In this document: positions 31,003 through 40,894 of the stretch, in pieces
How positions within the stretch are numbered: the first letter of the stretch is position 1
Layout of the letters: each line of letters opens with the position of its first letter
From: Candidatus Mycobacterium wuenschmannii
Lineage (GTDB): Bacteria > Actinomycetota > Actinomycetes > Mycobacteriales > Mycobacteriaceae
Reading direction: 5' to 3'
DNA: 64,000 nucleotides
Assembly: GCF_030252325.1 (NCBI RefSeq)
Contig: NZ_CP126981.1
Coordinates: 4,650,001-4,714,000, forward strand
The notes under the pieces: model-generated
Database searches by the model: none
Seen by the model: the letters and a program-made list of their open reading frames with translations, nothing else
Told to the model about the DNA's origin: nothing
Translations under genes and position numbers: made by a program

Positions 31003-32325
31003 GTGTCACGCGAAGGCGTCACAATCGGCATCGACATCGGGACCACCGCCGTCAAAGCGGTGGCCGCCGACGCCGACGGCCGGGTGGTCGCGCGGGTGCG
31101 CATTCCCCACGAACTGCGGGTGCCGGCGCCGGATCGGCTCGAGCACGACGCCGACGAGGCGTGGCGCCGGGGCCCGCTCGCGGCTCTCGATCGGCTGGGC
31201 CGCCCGGACGCCAAGGCCGTCGCGGTGTCGGCGATGGTGCCGTCGTTGACCGCCGTGGACGCCGACGGCATCCCGATCACGCCCGGTCTGCTCTACGGCG
31301 ACGCGCGGGGCCGGGTCGCCGCCGCCGTGGCCGAGGGGCCGTTCCCGGTCGGCGAGGCGGCCGAGTTCCTGCGCTGGACCGCTGCGCAGGCTCCCGGCGC
31401 CGCCGGGTATTGGCCCGCCCCCGCGGTGGCCAACCACGCGCTGGCCGGCGAGGCGGTGGTCGACTTTCCCACCGCGTTCACCTCGACGCCGGTCTTCGAC
31501 GGCGACGGCTGGAACGCGACCGCCTGCGCGCGGCACGGCGCGACGGCGGAGCAGATGCCCCGGGTGGGCGCGCCCGGCACCCCCACCGGCCGGGTGGGTA
31601 GCGCCGTGCTGGCGGTCGGGGCGATCGACGCGGTGTGCGAGCAGATGGTCTCCGGCGCGGTCGACGACGGCGACGTGCTCGTGCTGTGCGGCACCACGCT
31701 GATCGTCTGGACGACCGTGCCCGAAGCCCGAGAAGTCCCGGGGCTGTGGACGATTCCCACGATGACCGGCAAGAGCCAGATCGGTGGGGCGAGCAACGCC
31801 GGCGGCCTGTTCCTCGGGTGGGTCGACCGTGTCCTCGGGCCGGGCGACCCGGCCGCCGCGGACCCGTGCCGGGTCCCGGTGTGGTCGCCGTACCTGCGCG
31901 GCGAGCGCACCCCGCTGCACGACCCCGACCGGCGCGGCCTGCTGCACGGCCTCGACCTCAGCCACGACGCGGCCGCGCTGCGCCGGGCTGCCTTCGAGGC
32001 GTCGGGATTTGTTGTGCGCCAACTGATCGACCTCAGTGGCGTTGACGTCGCCCGGATCGTCGTCGCCGGGGGTGGCACCCGCGTGCAACCGTGGCTGCAG
32101 GCGATCGCCGATGCCACCGGCCGGCCGATCCAGGTGTCCGCGGCGGCCGAGGGCGCCGCCCTGGGCGCGGCGTTCCTGGGCCGGATGGCGGTGGGCGAGG
32201 AGTCCGCGATCACCGATGCCGCACGCTGGGCCGCTACCGATCGGGTCGTCGATCCCGACCCGGCGTGGGTGGAGCCGGTGCAGGAGCGCTACTTCCGGTT
32301 CCTCGAGTTGGCGTCGCTACGGTAG
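31003..32325 (+). CDS. xylB: FGGY-family carbohydrate kinase (XylB-like)
   Basis: 440 aa from GTG 31003 (SREGVTIGIDIGTTAVKAVAADADG); a GTG at 30994 is an alternative. N-terminal phosphate 1 motif GIDIGTTAVKA and C-terminal adenosine motif IVVAGGGTRVQPWLQAIADATGRP with EGAALGAAFLG. Orthologue of Rv0729. Transcribed away from serA2-fucA across a 21-nt gap, so the three genes probably form one catabolic unit for a pentose, deoxy sugar or polyol. Confidence 0.88.
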   Translation: MSREGVTIGIDIGTTAVKAVAADADGRVVARVRIPHELRVPAPDRLEHDADEAWRRGPLAALDRLGRPDAKAVAVSAMVPSLTAVDADGIPITPGLLYGDARGRVAAAVAEGPFPVGEAAEFLRWTAAQAPGAAGYWPAPAVANHALAGEAVVDFPTAFTSTPVFDGDGWNATACARHGATAEQMPRVGAPGTPTGRVGSAVLAVGAIDAVCEQMVSGAVDDGDVLVLCGTTLIVWTTVPEAREVPGLWTIPTMTGKSQIGGASNAGGLFLGWVDRVLGPGDPAAADPCRVPVWSPYLRGERTPLHDPDRRGLLHGLDLSHDAAALRRAAFEASGFVVRQLIDLSGVDVARIVVAGGGTRVQPWLQAIADATGRPIQVSAAAEGAALGAAFLGRMAVGEESAITDAARWAATDRVVDPDPAWVEPVQERYFRFLELASLR

Positions 32326-33237
32326 CTCAGCCGAGACGTACCGGATGTCGCCCAGGCCTTCCAGCGAGTTGGCGTCGGGGAAGTCGAAACCGTTGGCGGC
32401 GTACAGCTCCTGCGTGGTGTGCACGCTCGTCTGCCAGCCGCGCTCCGCGAGATACTCGACCGCGTCGTTCCGGTCGCCGTCGTAGACCAGTTCCGACCAG
32501 TTGATGTTCAACCCGAGCTTGCGCCAGCGTTCGCTGATCTGGTTGCCCCGCTTGGTGATTCGATCGTGGATGTCCGGGACGTAGCCGGTGCCGAGCCGGC
32601 TGCCGCTGAAGCTGAGCGTGGTGATGGTGTCGAACAACCGGTCCTGCGCGTCCGGCGGCAGATAGCCGAGTAGTCCTTCGGCAATCCAAGCGGTGGGCCG
32701 CTCGGTGTTGAATCCGTTGTCGCGCAACGCTCCAACCCAGTCGTCGCGCAGGTCGACCGCGATGGCCTTGCGGTCGGCGGTCGGGGCCGCACCCAGGTCG
32801 GCCAGTGTGCGGCTCTTGAATTCGATGACCTGTGGCTGGTCGACCTCGAAGACCGTGGTGTCGTCCGGCCAGTGCAGCCGGTAGGCGCGGGTGTCGAGAC
32901 CCGCGGCCAGGATGACGGCCTGCCGCACGCCCGCCGTGGCGGCGTCGGTGAAGAAGGCGTCGAAGAACCGGGTGCGCACGGCCATCCCCTCGGCCAGGCG
33001 GCGCGAGGTGAAGGCCGGATCGTCGTCGCCGAGTTCGATCTCGCCGTCGACCATCTTGACGAAGGCTTCGACGCCGACCGCCTTGACCAGTGGCTCGGCG
33101 AACGGGTCGTCGATCAGCGGGTCGGGGCCTTTGGACGCCATCGCCCGGCGCGCGGCCACCGCGGTCGCGGTGGCGCCGACACTGGACGCCAGGTCCCAGC
33201 TGTCCCCGTCGTGCCGGATTGTGTCGTTGTCGGACAT
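32317..33237 (-). CDS. SAM-dependent methyltransferase, TIGR00027 family (copy 4)
   Basis: 306 aa, [20 protein letters not shown]. Motifs [40 protein letters not shown] and [20 protein letters not shown]. Second gene of a two-gene operon, 8 nt behind copy 5. The end overlaps convergent xylB by 9 nt. Comparable to Rv0731c in position. Confidence 0.93.
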   Translation of the reverse strand: MSDNDTIRHDGDSWDLASSVGATATAVAARRAMASKGPDPLIDDPFAEPLVKAVGVEAFVKMVDGEIELGDDDPAFTSRRLAEGMAVRTRFFDAFFTDAATAGVRQAVILAAGLDTRAYRLHWPDDTTVFEVDQPQVIEFKSRTLADLGAAPTADRKAIAVDLRDDWVGALRDNGFNTERPTAWIAEGLLGYLPPDAQDRLFDTITTLSFSGSRLGTGYVPDIHDRITKRGNQISERWRKLGLNINWSELVYDGDRNDAVEYLAERGWQTSVHTTQELYAANGFDFPDANSLEGLGDIRYVSAELP

Positions 33238-33245
33238 GGGATCTC

Positions 33246-34157
33246 CTATCGACGGGTGGCGATGACGGACACGATGTCGCGGAACGCGGCATGCGCCGGG
33301 TCGTCCGGGAACACGCGACCGTATTCACCGAACAGGTCGCGGCGGTTGCGCGCGAGCACATCCCAGCCGCGTTCGCCGAGGTAGTCGGCGACGTTGTTGC
33401 GGTCGCCCTCGTAGAACAACCCGGACAGGTCGACGTCGCAGCCGATCTTCGCCCACCGGTCGCTCATCGCCTTGCCGCGCTCGGCCATCGTGGGACCGCT
33501 GACCGGGTGGTATTCGGTCGCGATCTGGCTGCCCGGCGCGCTCAGCGCGGTGATGTGGTCGAAGAGCCGGTCCTGCGCCTCGGGCGGCAGATACATCAGC
33601 AACCCCTCGGCGCTCCAGGCCGACGGCTTGGACGCGTCAAAACCGCTGGCGCGCAACGCGGCCGGCCAATCCTCGCGCAGGTCGATGCTGACCGTGCGGC
33701 GCTGCGCCGTCGGCTCGGCACCGAGCGAGGCCATGGTCTCGGTTTTGAACGTGACCACCTCGGGCTGATCGACCTCGTAGACCACGCTGCCGGCGGGCCA
33801 GTCGAGTCGGTAGGCCCGCGAGTCGAGTCCGGCCGCCAGGATCACCGACTGCTGAATTCCGGCGGCCGCCGCGTCGGTGAAGAAGTCGTCGAAGAATTTG
33901 GTGCGGACCGCCAGCGAGTCGGTCTCGTTCTGCAGTTCGCCGGTACCGTTTTCACCCGCGTCCGCGGGATCGATGTCGCCGTCGATCACCTTGGTGAAGA
34001 AGTCGATGCCGACCGCTCGCACCAGGGGGGCGGCGAACGGGTCGTTGATGATGGGGTCGCTGTCCTCGGTGGCCAGCGCCCGGGCCGCCGCGACCATCGT
34101 TGCGGTGGCACCCACGCTGGAGGCCAGGTCCCAAGTGTCGGTGTCGCTACGCGCCAT
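33246..34157 (-). CDS. SAM-dependent methyltransferase, TIGR00027 family (copy 5, first in operon)
   Basis: 303 aa from ATG 34155-34157 ([20 protein letters not shown]), chosen over the ATG at 34178 because GAAAGGGTG sits directly upstream and the family N-terminus begins here. Motifs VILAAGLDSRAYRLDWPAGS and [28 protein letters not shown] at 34200-34207 lies 42 bases upstream, as before copy 3. Confidence 0.93.
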   Translation of the reverse strand: MARSDTDTWDLASSVGATATMVAAARALATEDSDPIINDPFAAPLVRAVGIDFFTKVIDGDIDPADAGENGTGELQNETDSLAVRTKFFDDFFTDAAAAGIQQSVILAAGLDSRAYRLDWPAGSVVYEVDQPEVVTFKTETMASLGAEPTAQRRTVSIDLREDWPAALRASGFDASKPSAWSAEGLLMYLPPEAQDRLFDHITALSAPGSQIATEYHPVSGPTMAERGKAMSDRWAKIGCDVDLSGLFYEGDRNNVADYLGERGWDVLARNRRDLFGEYGRVFPDDPAHAAFRDIVSVIATRR

Positions 34158-34477
34158 GATCACCCTTTCCGTATGCACTCAGCTGTAGTCGTTTGATATT
34201 TAGCCAAGGTAAAGAGCCAGTGAAACCTTACGCCGGTTATCTGTGTACGGCCTGCGAGCGCGGGTCGCGCCGATCCGGTCGGGAGCCGGTCCACCCATTT
34301 GCGGGCAAGCACGTCATGCGCTGTTAGTCTCGTAGACTGTCTGACGCGCGCCTGGACACGTCCTGCCTGCATGTGCTCGGCGCGCGATGAAGACCACAAC
34401 CGTTCAGGACAGTCCGGTGCTGGATACCCCAGCCAGTAGGCATGCCGCGATTAGAGCCCGGCTGCGCAGGAGGAAGA
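34158..34477. other. Intergenic region with secY promoter candidate
   Basis: 320 bases between a leftward methyltransferase operon and secY. Beside the TTAGCCAA element, AGTCT-CGT-AGACT at 34327-34339 forms an inverted repeat whose right arm contains TAGACT (34333-34338), identical to the spc operon -10. A matching -35 could not be fixed. No coding sequence is seen. Confidence 0.45.
34200..34207. promoter_or_regulatory. TTAGCCAA element of the second methyltransferase operon
   Basis: TTAGCCAA in an AT-rich patch (GATATTTAGCCAAGGTAAAG) upstream of copy 5, matching the element at 27741-27748 upstream of copy 3. Shared core and similar position suggest a common regulator or promoter element. 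Confidence 0.45.
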
Positions 34478-35803
34478 GTGCTTTCGGCTTTCATCTCATC
34501 GCTGCGAACAGTCGACCTGAGAAGAAAGATCCTGGTCACGCTGGGCATCGTGGTGCTGTACCGCCTGGGTGCGACGATCCCGTCGCCCGGCGTCAACTAC
34601 CCCAACGTGCAGAAGTGTCTCGCCCAGATCAGTGGCGGCGACTCGGCGCAGATTTACTCGCTGATCAACCTGTTCTCCGGCGGCGCTCTGCTGCAGCTGA
34701 CCGTGTTCGCCGTCGGCGTGATGCCTTACATCACCGCGAGCATCATCGTGCAGCTGCTCACCGTGGTCATCCCGCGCTTCGAGGAGCTGCGTAAGGAAGG
34801 CCAGTCCGGCCAGGCCAAGATGACGCAGTACACCCGCTACCTGGCGATCGCGCTGGCCGTTCTGCAGGCCACCAGCATCGTCGCCCTGGCCGCCAACGGC
34901 GGCCTGCTACAGGGTTGCAGCCTGGACATCATCGCGAACCAGAGCATCTTCACGCTGGTCGTGATCGTCCTGGTGATGACCGCGGGCGCGGCGCTGGTGA
35001 TGTGGATGGGCGAGCTGGTCACCGAGCGCGGCATCGGTAACGGCATGTCGCTGCTGATCTTCGCCGGCATCGCCGCCCGGATACCGGGCGAGGGCAAGAC
35101 CATCCTGGACAGCCGTGGGGGCGTCGTTCTCGCGACGGTCTGTGTGGCGGCGCTGATCATCGTCGTCGGCGTGGTGTTCGTCGAGCAGGGCCAACGCCGT
35201 ATCCCCGTCCAGTACGCCAAGCGCATGGTCGGCCGACGGATGTACGGCGGCACGTCGACCTATCTGCCGTTGAAGGTCAACCAGGCCGGTGTCATCCCGG
35301 TGATCTTCGCGTCGTCGCTGATCTACATCCCGCACCTGATCACCCAGTTGATCCGCAGCGGCAGCGGCGGCATGGGCAACAGTTGGTGGGACAAGTTCGT
35401 CAGCAACTACCTGTCGAACCCCGGCAGCCCGGTCTACATCGGCATCTACTTCAGCCTGATCATCTTCTTCACGTACTTCTACGTGTCGATCACGTTCAAC
35501 CCCGACGAGCGTGCCGACGAGATGAAGAAGTTCGGCGGGTTCATTCCGGGCATCCGGCCGGGCAAGCCGACCGCCGACTATCTGCGCTACGTCTTGAGCC
35601 GAATCACCTTGCCTGGTTCGATCTACCTGGGTGTCATCGCGGTGCTGCCCAACCTGTTCCTCCAGATCGGCAACTCGGGTTCGGTGCAGAACCTGCCGTT
35701 CGGTGGAACCGCCGTACTGATCGCGATCGGTGTCGCGTTGGATACGGTGAAGCAGATCGAAAGCCAGCTCATGCAACGCAACTACGAAGGGTTCCTCAAG
35801 TGA
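34478..35803 (+). CDS. secY: Protein translocase subunit SecY
   Basis: 441 aa from GTG 34478 behind a strong AGGAGG site: [20 protein letters not shown], identical in start to mycobacterial SecY. Ten transmembrane segments; includes the cytoplasmic loop with [21 protein letters not shown] and terminal [10 protein letters not shown]. Channel of the Sec translocon. An in-frame ATG at 34442 precedes the ribosome binding site and is rejected. Stop overlaps the adk GTG. Confidence 0.98.
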   Translation: MLSAFISSLRTVDLRRKILVTLGIVVLYRLGATIPSPGVNYPNVQKCLAQISGGDSAQIYSLINLFSGGALLQLTVFAVGVMPYITASIIVQLLTVVIPRFEELRKEGQSGQAKMTQYTRYLAIALAVLQATSIVALAANGGLLQGCSLDIIANQSIFTLVVIVLVMTAGAALVMWMGELVTERGIGNGMSLLIFAGIAARIPGEGKTILDSRGGVVLATVCVAALIIVVGVVFVEQGQRRIPVQYAKRMVGRRMYGGTSTYLPLKVNQAGVIPVIFASSLIYIPHLITQLIRSGSGGMGNSWWDKFVSNYLSNPGSPVYIGIYFSLIIFFTYFYVSITFNPDERADEMKKFGGFIPGIRPGKPTADYLRYVLSRITLPGSIYLGVIAVLPNLFLQIGNSGSVQNLPFGGTAVLIAIGVALDTVKQIESQLMQRNYEGFLK

Positions 35804-36345
35804 GAGTCGTGCTGCTGGGCCCGCCCGGAGCCGGTAAAGGCACGCAGGCCGTCAAGCTGGCCGAGAAGCTCGAGATCCCGCATCTGTCCACCGGTGACCT
35901 GTTCCGGGAGAACATCGGCAACGGCACCGAGTTGGGCCTCAAGGCCAAGCGCTACCTGGACGCCGGCGATCTGGTGCCCTCCGAGCTGACCAACGAACTC
36001 GTCGACGACCGGCTGAGCAAGTCGGACACCGACAACGGTTTCATCCTGGACGGCTACCCGCGCTCGGTGGCACAGGCCAAGGCGCTGCACGACATGCTCG
36101 AGCGTCGCGGTACCCAACTCGACGCGGTGCTGGAGTTCCGGGTATCCGAGACGGTCTTGCTGGAGCGCCTCAAGGCGCGTGGCCGGGCCGACGACACCGA
36201 CGACGTCATCCTCAACCGGATGAAGGTCTACCGCGACGAGACCGCGCCGCTGATCGAGTACTACAGCGGCGAGTTGAAGACCGTCGACGCCGTCGGCGAG
36301 GTCGACGAGGTGTTCGGCCGCGCGTTGCAGGCCCTCGGGAAGTAG
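35800..36345 (+). CDS. adk: Adenylate kinase
   Basis: 181 aa from GTG 35800, overlapping the secY stop (GTGA). P-loop GPPGAGKGT at residues 7-15, LSTGDLFR, and GYPRSVAQA. Short-lid form without zinc cysteines, as usual in mycobacteria. ATP + AMP = 2 ADP. Confidence 0.98.
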   Translation: MRVVLLGPPGAGKGTQAVKLAEKLEIPHLSTGDLFRENIGNGTELGLKAKRYLDAGDLVPSELTNELVDDRLSKSDTDNGFILDGYPRSVAQAKALHDMLERRGTQLDAVLEFRVSETVLLERLKARGRADDTDDVILNRMKVYRDETAPLIEYYSGELKTVDAVGEVDEVFGRALQALGK

Positions 36346-36347
36346 CG

Positions 36348-37148
36348 GTGATCGGCCTGGCCGGCCTGCGCAGCCGCAAGGTGGTGCCGCAGCGCAGCGC
36401 CGCTGAACTCGACGCGATGGCCGCCGCCGGCGCAGTTGTCGCCGCAGCGCTGGCCGCGGCGCGCGAAGCCGCGGTCCCCGGAGCGACGACCCACGACCTC
36501 GACCTGGTCGCGGAGTCGGTGATCCGCGACGCGGGTGCCATCCCGTCCTTCCTCGGCTACCACGGCTACCCGGCCTCGATCTGCTCGTCGGTGAATGACC
36601 GTGTGGTGCACGGCATTCCGTCGAAGGCCGAGGAACTCGCCGCGGGCGACCTGGTGTCCGTCGACTGCGGCGCGATCCTGGACGGCTGGCACGGCGACGC
36701 CGCGGTCACCTTCGGGGTCGGCCCGTTGATCCCCGCCGACGAGTTGCTCTCGCAGGCCACCCGGGAGTCCATGGAGGCCGGGATCGCCGCGATGATTCCC
36801 GGCAATCGGCTGACCGACGTCTCGCACGCCATCGAAACCGCCACGCACGCCGCCGAAGCCCGCTACGGGCGCAAGTTCGGCATCGTCGAGGGTTACGGCG
36901 GGCACGGCATCGGCCGGCAGATGCACATGGACCCATTCCTGCCCAACGAGGGAGCGCCCGGTAAGGGTCCGCTGCTGGCCGCCGGGTCGGTGCTGGCGAT
37001 CGAGCCGATGCTGACCCTGGGGACCCGCAAGACCGTGGTGCTCGACGACCAGTGGACGGTCACGACGACCGATGGCTCACGCGCCGCGCACTGGGAGCAC
37101 ACCGTGGCCGCCACCGACGACGGACCCCGGATCCTGACCCTGGGCTGA
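36348..37148 (+). CDS. mapA: Methionine aminopeptidase type I
   Basis: 266 aa from GTG 36348, 2 nt after adk. The five metal ligands are present: Asp in SVDCGA, Asp in WHGDAA, His in GYGGHGIG, Glu in AIEPMLTLG, Glu in HWEHT. Removes initiator methionine. The secY-adk-map arrangement is conserved across bacteria. Confidence 0.97.
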   Translation: MIGLAGLRSRKVVPQRSAAELDAMAAAGAVVAAALAAAREAAVPGATTHDLDLVAESVIRDAGAIPSFLGYHGYPASICSSVNDRVVHGIPSKAEELAAGDLVSVDCGAILDGWHGDAAVTFGVGPLIPADELLSQATRESMEAGIAAMIPGNRLTDVSHAIETATHAAEARYGRKFGIVEGYGGHGIGRQMHMDPFLPNEGAPGKGPLLAAGSVLAIEPMLTLGTRKTVVLDDQWTVTTTDGSRAAHWEHTVAATDDGPRILTLG

Positions 37149-37206
37149 ACCAAACGGCCACCCACGCCGTGTCATCACCGAGAGGTCGCGTACCGGGAGG
37201 TGGTCG

Positions 37207-37740
37207 ATGGCCCGACTCGCCGCCGCGATGAGTCCCGAGAGCGCTCTGATGACCGCGCTGTACAACGAGCACGCGGCGCCGCTGTGGCGGTTCGTGCTGC
37301 GGCTGACGGGCGACGCCGCCCGCGCCGAGGATGTCGTCCAGGAAACGCTGCTGCGGGCCTGGCAGCACCCTGAGGTCATCGCCAACCCGGAACGCCCGCC
37401 GAAGGCGTGGTTGTTCACCGTCGCGCGCAACATCGTCATCGACGAGGTGCGCAGTGCCCGAATGCGAACCGCGGGCGGGGCGCTGGACGATCCAGGTGTG
37501 CCGGAGCCCGCGGCGCCGGACGAAGTGGACGCGGCGGTTGATCGTCTGCTGCTGGCCGACGCCATGGCCCAGATGTCGACCGACCACCGGGCGGTGGTCG
37601 AACGGTCGTACTACCGAGGTTGGACGACGGCGCAAATTGCCGCCGACCTCGGGATAGCCGAGGGGACAGTGAAGTCGCGACTGCACTACGCCGTGCGCGC
37701 GTTGCGGCTGACCATGCAAGAGATGGGGGTTACCCGATGA
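37207..37740 (+). CDS. sigL: ECF RNA polymerase sigma factor SigL
   Basis: 177 aa, same length as Rv0735. Region 2 (LYNEHAAPLWRFVLRLTGDAARAEDVVQETLLRAW) and region 4 (HRAVVERSYYRGWTTAQIAADLGIAEGTVKSRL) are intact. GGGAGGTGG precedes ATG 37207. In M. tuberculosis SigL responds to oxidation and drives secreted oxidoreductase and polyketide genes. Stop overlaps the anti-sigma gene as ATGA. Confidence 0.95.
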   Translation: MARLAAAMSPESALMTALYNEHAAPLWRFVLRLTGDAARAEDVVQETLLRAWQHPEVIANPERPPKAWLFTVARNIVIDEVRSARMRTAGGALDDPGVPEPAAPDEVDAAVDRLLLADAMAQMSTDHRAVVERSYYRGWTTAQIAADLGIAEGTVKSRLHYAVRALRLTMQEMGVTR

Positions 37741-38435
37741 TTGCCACCCGAGGGGGTGCGGATGAATATGCGACGTGGGACGCGGCCTATGTGCTCGGGT
37801 CGTTGACGCCGTCCGATCGACTCGAATACGAGACGCACCTCGAGAAATGCGAGTCGTGCAGGCGGGCCGTTGCCGAATTGAGCGACGTGCCGTCGCTGCT
37901 GGCCCAAATCGACGGCCCGACGGTGTCAGCGATGAATGCCACGGCACCGCCGGTCGAAACGCCAGATCTGTTGCCGGGGTTGCTGTTTGCGGTGCGTCGA
38001 CAACGCCGACGTGCACGAGTGCTGACGTGGGGCCTGGGCGCCGCGGCGTCGGTGGTGCTGGCCGTGAGCGTCGTGCTGGGCGTGTCGGGCCATACTCGGC
38101 CGTCGTCACCTCCGCAGGCGACCGTGTCTGCTCAGCCGATGAATCAGATCGGCACCACAGCGCTGGCCTCGACAGTGGCTGTCAGCGGCCAACATTGGGG
38201 CACCTTGATCGATCTGCGATGCGTGTGCCTGGCGCCGGTCTATGCCCACCACGACAAATTGGCGATGGTGGTGGTCGGCCGCGACGGTAGTCACACGCAA
38301 TTGGCCACCTGGGTTGCCGAGCCCGGCCACACCGCAAACACGGCAGGGAGCATTTCCACCCCGGTCGACCAGATCGCCGCAGTGCAAATCGTTTCCGCCG
38401 ACAACGGGACGGTGCTGTTGCAGCGGTTACTGTAG
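37737..38435 (+). CDS. rslA: Anti-sigma factor RslA, zinc-binding
   Basis: 232 aa from ATG 37737. N-terminal zinc anti-sigma motif H-x3-C-x2-C (HLEKCESC, about 34-41), one transmembrane segment (VLTWGLGAAASVVLAVSVVLGV, about 94-115) and an extracytoplasmic domain containing RCVCLAP. It should hold SigL inactive until the zinc site is oxidised. Orthologue of Rv0736. Confidence 0.94.
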   Translation: MIATRGGADEYATWDAAYVLGSLTPSDRLEYETHLEKCESCRRAVAELSDVPSLLAQIDGPTVSAMNATAPPVETPDLLPGLLFAVRRQRRRARVLTWGLGAAASVVLAVSVVLGVSGHTRPSSPPQATVSAQPMNQIGTTALASTVAVSGQHWGTLIDLRCVCLAPVYAHHDKLAMVVVGRDGSHTQLATWVAEPGHTANTAGSISTPVDQIAAVQIVSADNGTVLLQRLL

Positions 38436-38480
38436 CCCCAACGCCCGCACCGCCGAGTCGGATGCGGTAAGAACAGGGGC

Positions 38481-38987
38481 GTGGCCGCATCCCCCTCCGA
38501 CGCTCGCGATCCGATCGCCGTTGCGCGCGCCAACTGGGAACGAGCCGGCTGGGGTGGTGTCGCCGAGGGAATGGTCGCGGTCACGTCGGTGATGCGGGCC
38601 CATCAGATTCTGCTGGCTCGTGTCGAAACCGCCTTGCGGCCTTACGATTTGAGTTTCTCCCGGTTCGAGCTGCTGCGCCTGCTGGCGTTCAGTCGCAGCG
38701 GGGCGTTGCCGATCACCAAGGCCTCCGACCGGCTGCAGGTGCATGTCACCAGCGTCACCCACGCCATCCGGCGGCTGGAAGCGAACAAGCTGGTGCAACG
38801 GGTGCCGCACCCGACCGACGGACGAACCACGCTGGTGCAGATCACCGACCTGGGTCGCTCGACGGTGGAGGACGCCACCGTCACGCTCAACGAGCAGGTG
38901 TTTGCCGACATCGGGATCTCCGAGCGCGAGTCGCAGGCGCTGGTGTCCTCGATCGAGACGCTGCGGCAGAACGCCGGCGACTTCTAG
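38481..38987 (+). CDS. MarR-family transcriptional regulator
   Basis: 168 aa from GTG 38481; orthologue of Rv0737. Winged helix-turn-helix with ITKASDRLQVHVTSVTHAIRRLEANKLVQRVPHPTDGRTTLVQIT (residues about 75-120). Target unknown. Its stop shares CTAG (38984-38987) with the convergent kinase gene. Confidence 0.9.
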   Translation: MAASPSDARDPIAVARANWERAGWGGVAEGMVAVTSVMRAHQILLARVETALRPYDLSFSRFELLRLLAFSRSGALPITKASDRLQVHVTSVTHAIRRLEANKLVQRVPHPTDGRTTLVQITDLGRSTVEDATVTLNEQVFADIGISERESQALVSSIETLRQNAGDF

Positions 38988-40207
38988 TCACCGACCGAGG
39001 GCACCGGAATCGTCGCGGTGACCGCCGTCCCGGACCCCGGCCGCGACCGAATGTTCAGCGTGCCACCGACCAGCTCTGCGCGCTCGGCCATCGACAGCAC
39101 GCCGTAGCCGCCCATCTCGTCGCTGCCCAGCGGATGCTCGAATGTGTCGAAACCTATTCCATTGTCGATGATTTCGAGACGGGCGTTGGCTTCGGCGTCG
39201 ACCGCGAATCGCAGCCGCGCCACCGACGCGTTGGCGTGCTTGACGATGTTCTGCAGCCCTTCTTGGGCGATGCGGTACAGCGCGATCTCGATGTGCTCGG
39301 GCAGGCGCACGTCGGCCAGGTCGAGTTCGGTGTCCAGCTGCGGGATCGACCGGGCCAGGCTGGCCAGGCCACCGGCCAAGCCCAGGTCGTCGAGCACCGG
39401 CGGCCGCAGGCCGCTGATCGCCACCCGCGCCTCGCCCAGCGTCAGGCCGACCAGTGCGCGCGCCTCCGCGAGCTGACTGGAGGCCTCGGCCGGATCGCTG
39501 CCGACGGCCCGCGCCGCCGCATCGAGGCGGTAGGACAACGTGATCAGGCGCTGCGAGATGCCGTCGTGGATATCGCCGGCGACCCGGCGCCGCTCGATCT
39601 CCTGCGCCTCGATCACCTGCTCCACGAACAGTTCGTGGGCCCGTTCCCTGGCCACCAGCTGCCGGTGCAGCCGCGCCTGGTGCATGGCCCCGGCGATCAG
39701 CCGTCCGATGACGCGCAGCAATTCGACGTCGCCGTCGGTGAATTCGCGACGCGCGACGGTGTGCACGTTCAGCACCCCGACCAGTCCGCCCGGATCGGTC
39801 TCCATCGGCATGGACACCATCGAGGTGAAGTCGCGCCCGCGCAGTGACTGGATCGGCAGGTAACGCGGATCGGCTTCCTTGTCGTCGGTGATGACCACCG
39901 GCTCGCGGTGCTTGGCCACCCAACCGGAGATGCCGGATCCCAACGGCAGCCGGATCTTTCCCACCGACGCGTCGAACGGCGGCGTCGCGCCGGCGAGCGT
40001 CAGCGATCGGTCGCTGTCGTCGAGCACGTGCACGAAACACACGTCGGCGCCGGTGGCCGCGGTGATCATCCGCGCCGCCGCCGCGGCCAGCGGCTCCACG
40101 CCGGGACCGGTCGAGGCGGCCTGAATCAGCTCGCGCAGCAACGCCAATTCGCGATCGGTGTCGACCAGATCGTGCACGGCGTGCGGACCGCGCTGCGGGT
40201 TGCTCAC
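38984..40207 (-). CDS. Soluble GAF-domain sensor histidine kinase (NarL-type partner)
   Basis: 407 aa, no membrane segment. A single GAF domain covers about 35-185, followed by a HisKA_3 dimerisation domain with phospho-accepting His214 in ERRRVAGDIHDGISQRL and a HATPase domain (LQNIVKHANASVARL; DNGIGFD; GGYGVLSMAERAELVGG). The start overlaps the stop of the response regulator gene by 4 nt. The GAF ligand is unknown; it could sense a small molecule or redox state as in DevS, but a haem ligand was not verified. Confidence 0.93.
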   Translation of the reverse strand: MSNPQRGPHAVHDLVDTDRELALLRELIQAASTGPGVEPLAAAAARMITAATGADVCFVHVLDDSDRSLTLAGATPPFDASVGKIRLPLGSGISGWVAKHREPVVITDDKEADPRYLPIQSLRGRDFTSMVSMPMETDPGGLVGVLNVHTVARREFTDGDVELLRVIGRLIAGAMHQARLHRQLVARERAHELFVEQVIEAQEIERRRVAGDIHDGISQRLITLSYRLDAAARAVGSDPAEASSQLAEARALVGLTLGEARVAISGLRPPVLDDLGLAGGLASLARSIPQLDTELDLADVRLPEHIEIALYRIAQEGLQNIVKHANASVARLRFAVDAEANARLEIIDNGIGFDTFEHPLGSDEMGGYGVLSMAERAELVGGTLNIRSRPGSGTAVTATIPVPSVGD

Positions 40208-40854
40208 TGGTAGATGCCCTCGCGCAGCGCTGTGGCCACCGCCCCGGTGCGGTCGTTGACGCCGAGCTTGCGGTAGATCGCCCGCAGGTGGCTCTTGACC
40301 GTCTCCTCGCCGATCACCAGCTTGTTGGCGATTCCGCGATTGGACAGCCCGCTGACCATCGCCGACAGGATCTCGCTCTCGCGCTGCGTCAGGCCCTGCC
40401 GGGCGCCCGGCCAGAATTCGTCGCGCTGCATCCGGGCCGCGGTGTCGGCCGCGCGCGCCGCCATCCCCGGATCGATGACGGTCTCACCCTTGTGCGCCAG
40501 TTCCAGCTGCCGGACCAGGTCGTCGCTGCTGATCGACTTCAGCAGATAGCCGCTGGCGCCCACCCGCAGCGCCTCGAACAAATACTGCTCGTCGTCGTAG
40601 ACCGACAGCATCACGATCTTGCGGTCGCTGCCACGCTCCCGCAGCAGCTTGCACAGGTCGAGCCCGCTGGAGCCCTGCATCCGGACGTCGCACAACACCA
40701 CGTCCGGGTCGAGTTCGTCGACGACCTCGACGGCGCGCTCGACCCCGACGGCCTGCCCGACCACCACCACCCGGTCCTTGAACGCGGTGAGCATCGCCTT
40801 GAGGCCCTCGATGACCATTTCGTGGTCGTCGACGAGGACGAGGCTTACGGACAT
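40204..40854 (-). CDS. NarL/FixJ-type response regulator
   Basis: 216 aa. Receiver domain with acidic pair D9-D10 and phospho-acceptor Asp56 in VVLCDVRM; LuxR-type helix-turn-helix in LTQRESEILSAMVSGLSNRGIANKLVIGEETVKSHLRAIYRKLG. First gene of the two-component operon. The inverted repeat at 40895-40910, 41 bases upstream, is a candidate site for autoregulation. Confidence 0.95.
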   Translation of the reverse strand: MSVSLVLVDDHEMVIEGLKAMLTAFKDRVVVVGQAVGVERAVEVVDELDPDVVLCDVRMQGSSGLDLCKLLRERGSDRKIVMLSVYDDEQYLFEALRVGASGYLLKSISSDDLVRQLELAHKGETVIDPGMAARAADTAARMQRDEFWPGARQGLTQRESEILSAMVSGLSNRGIANKLVIGEETVKSHLRAIYRKLGVNDRTGAVATALREGIYQ

Positions 40855-40894
40855 GGCAACACCCTAGGAGGAGGCACCCGGTTGATCACACGAA

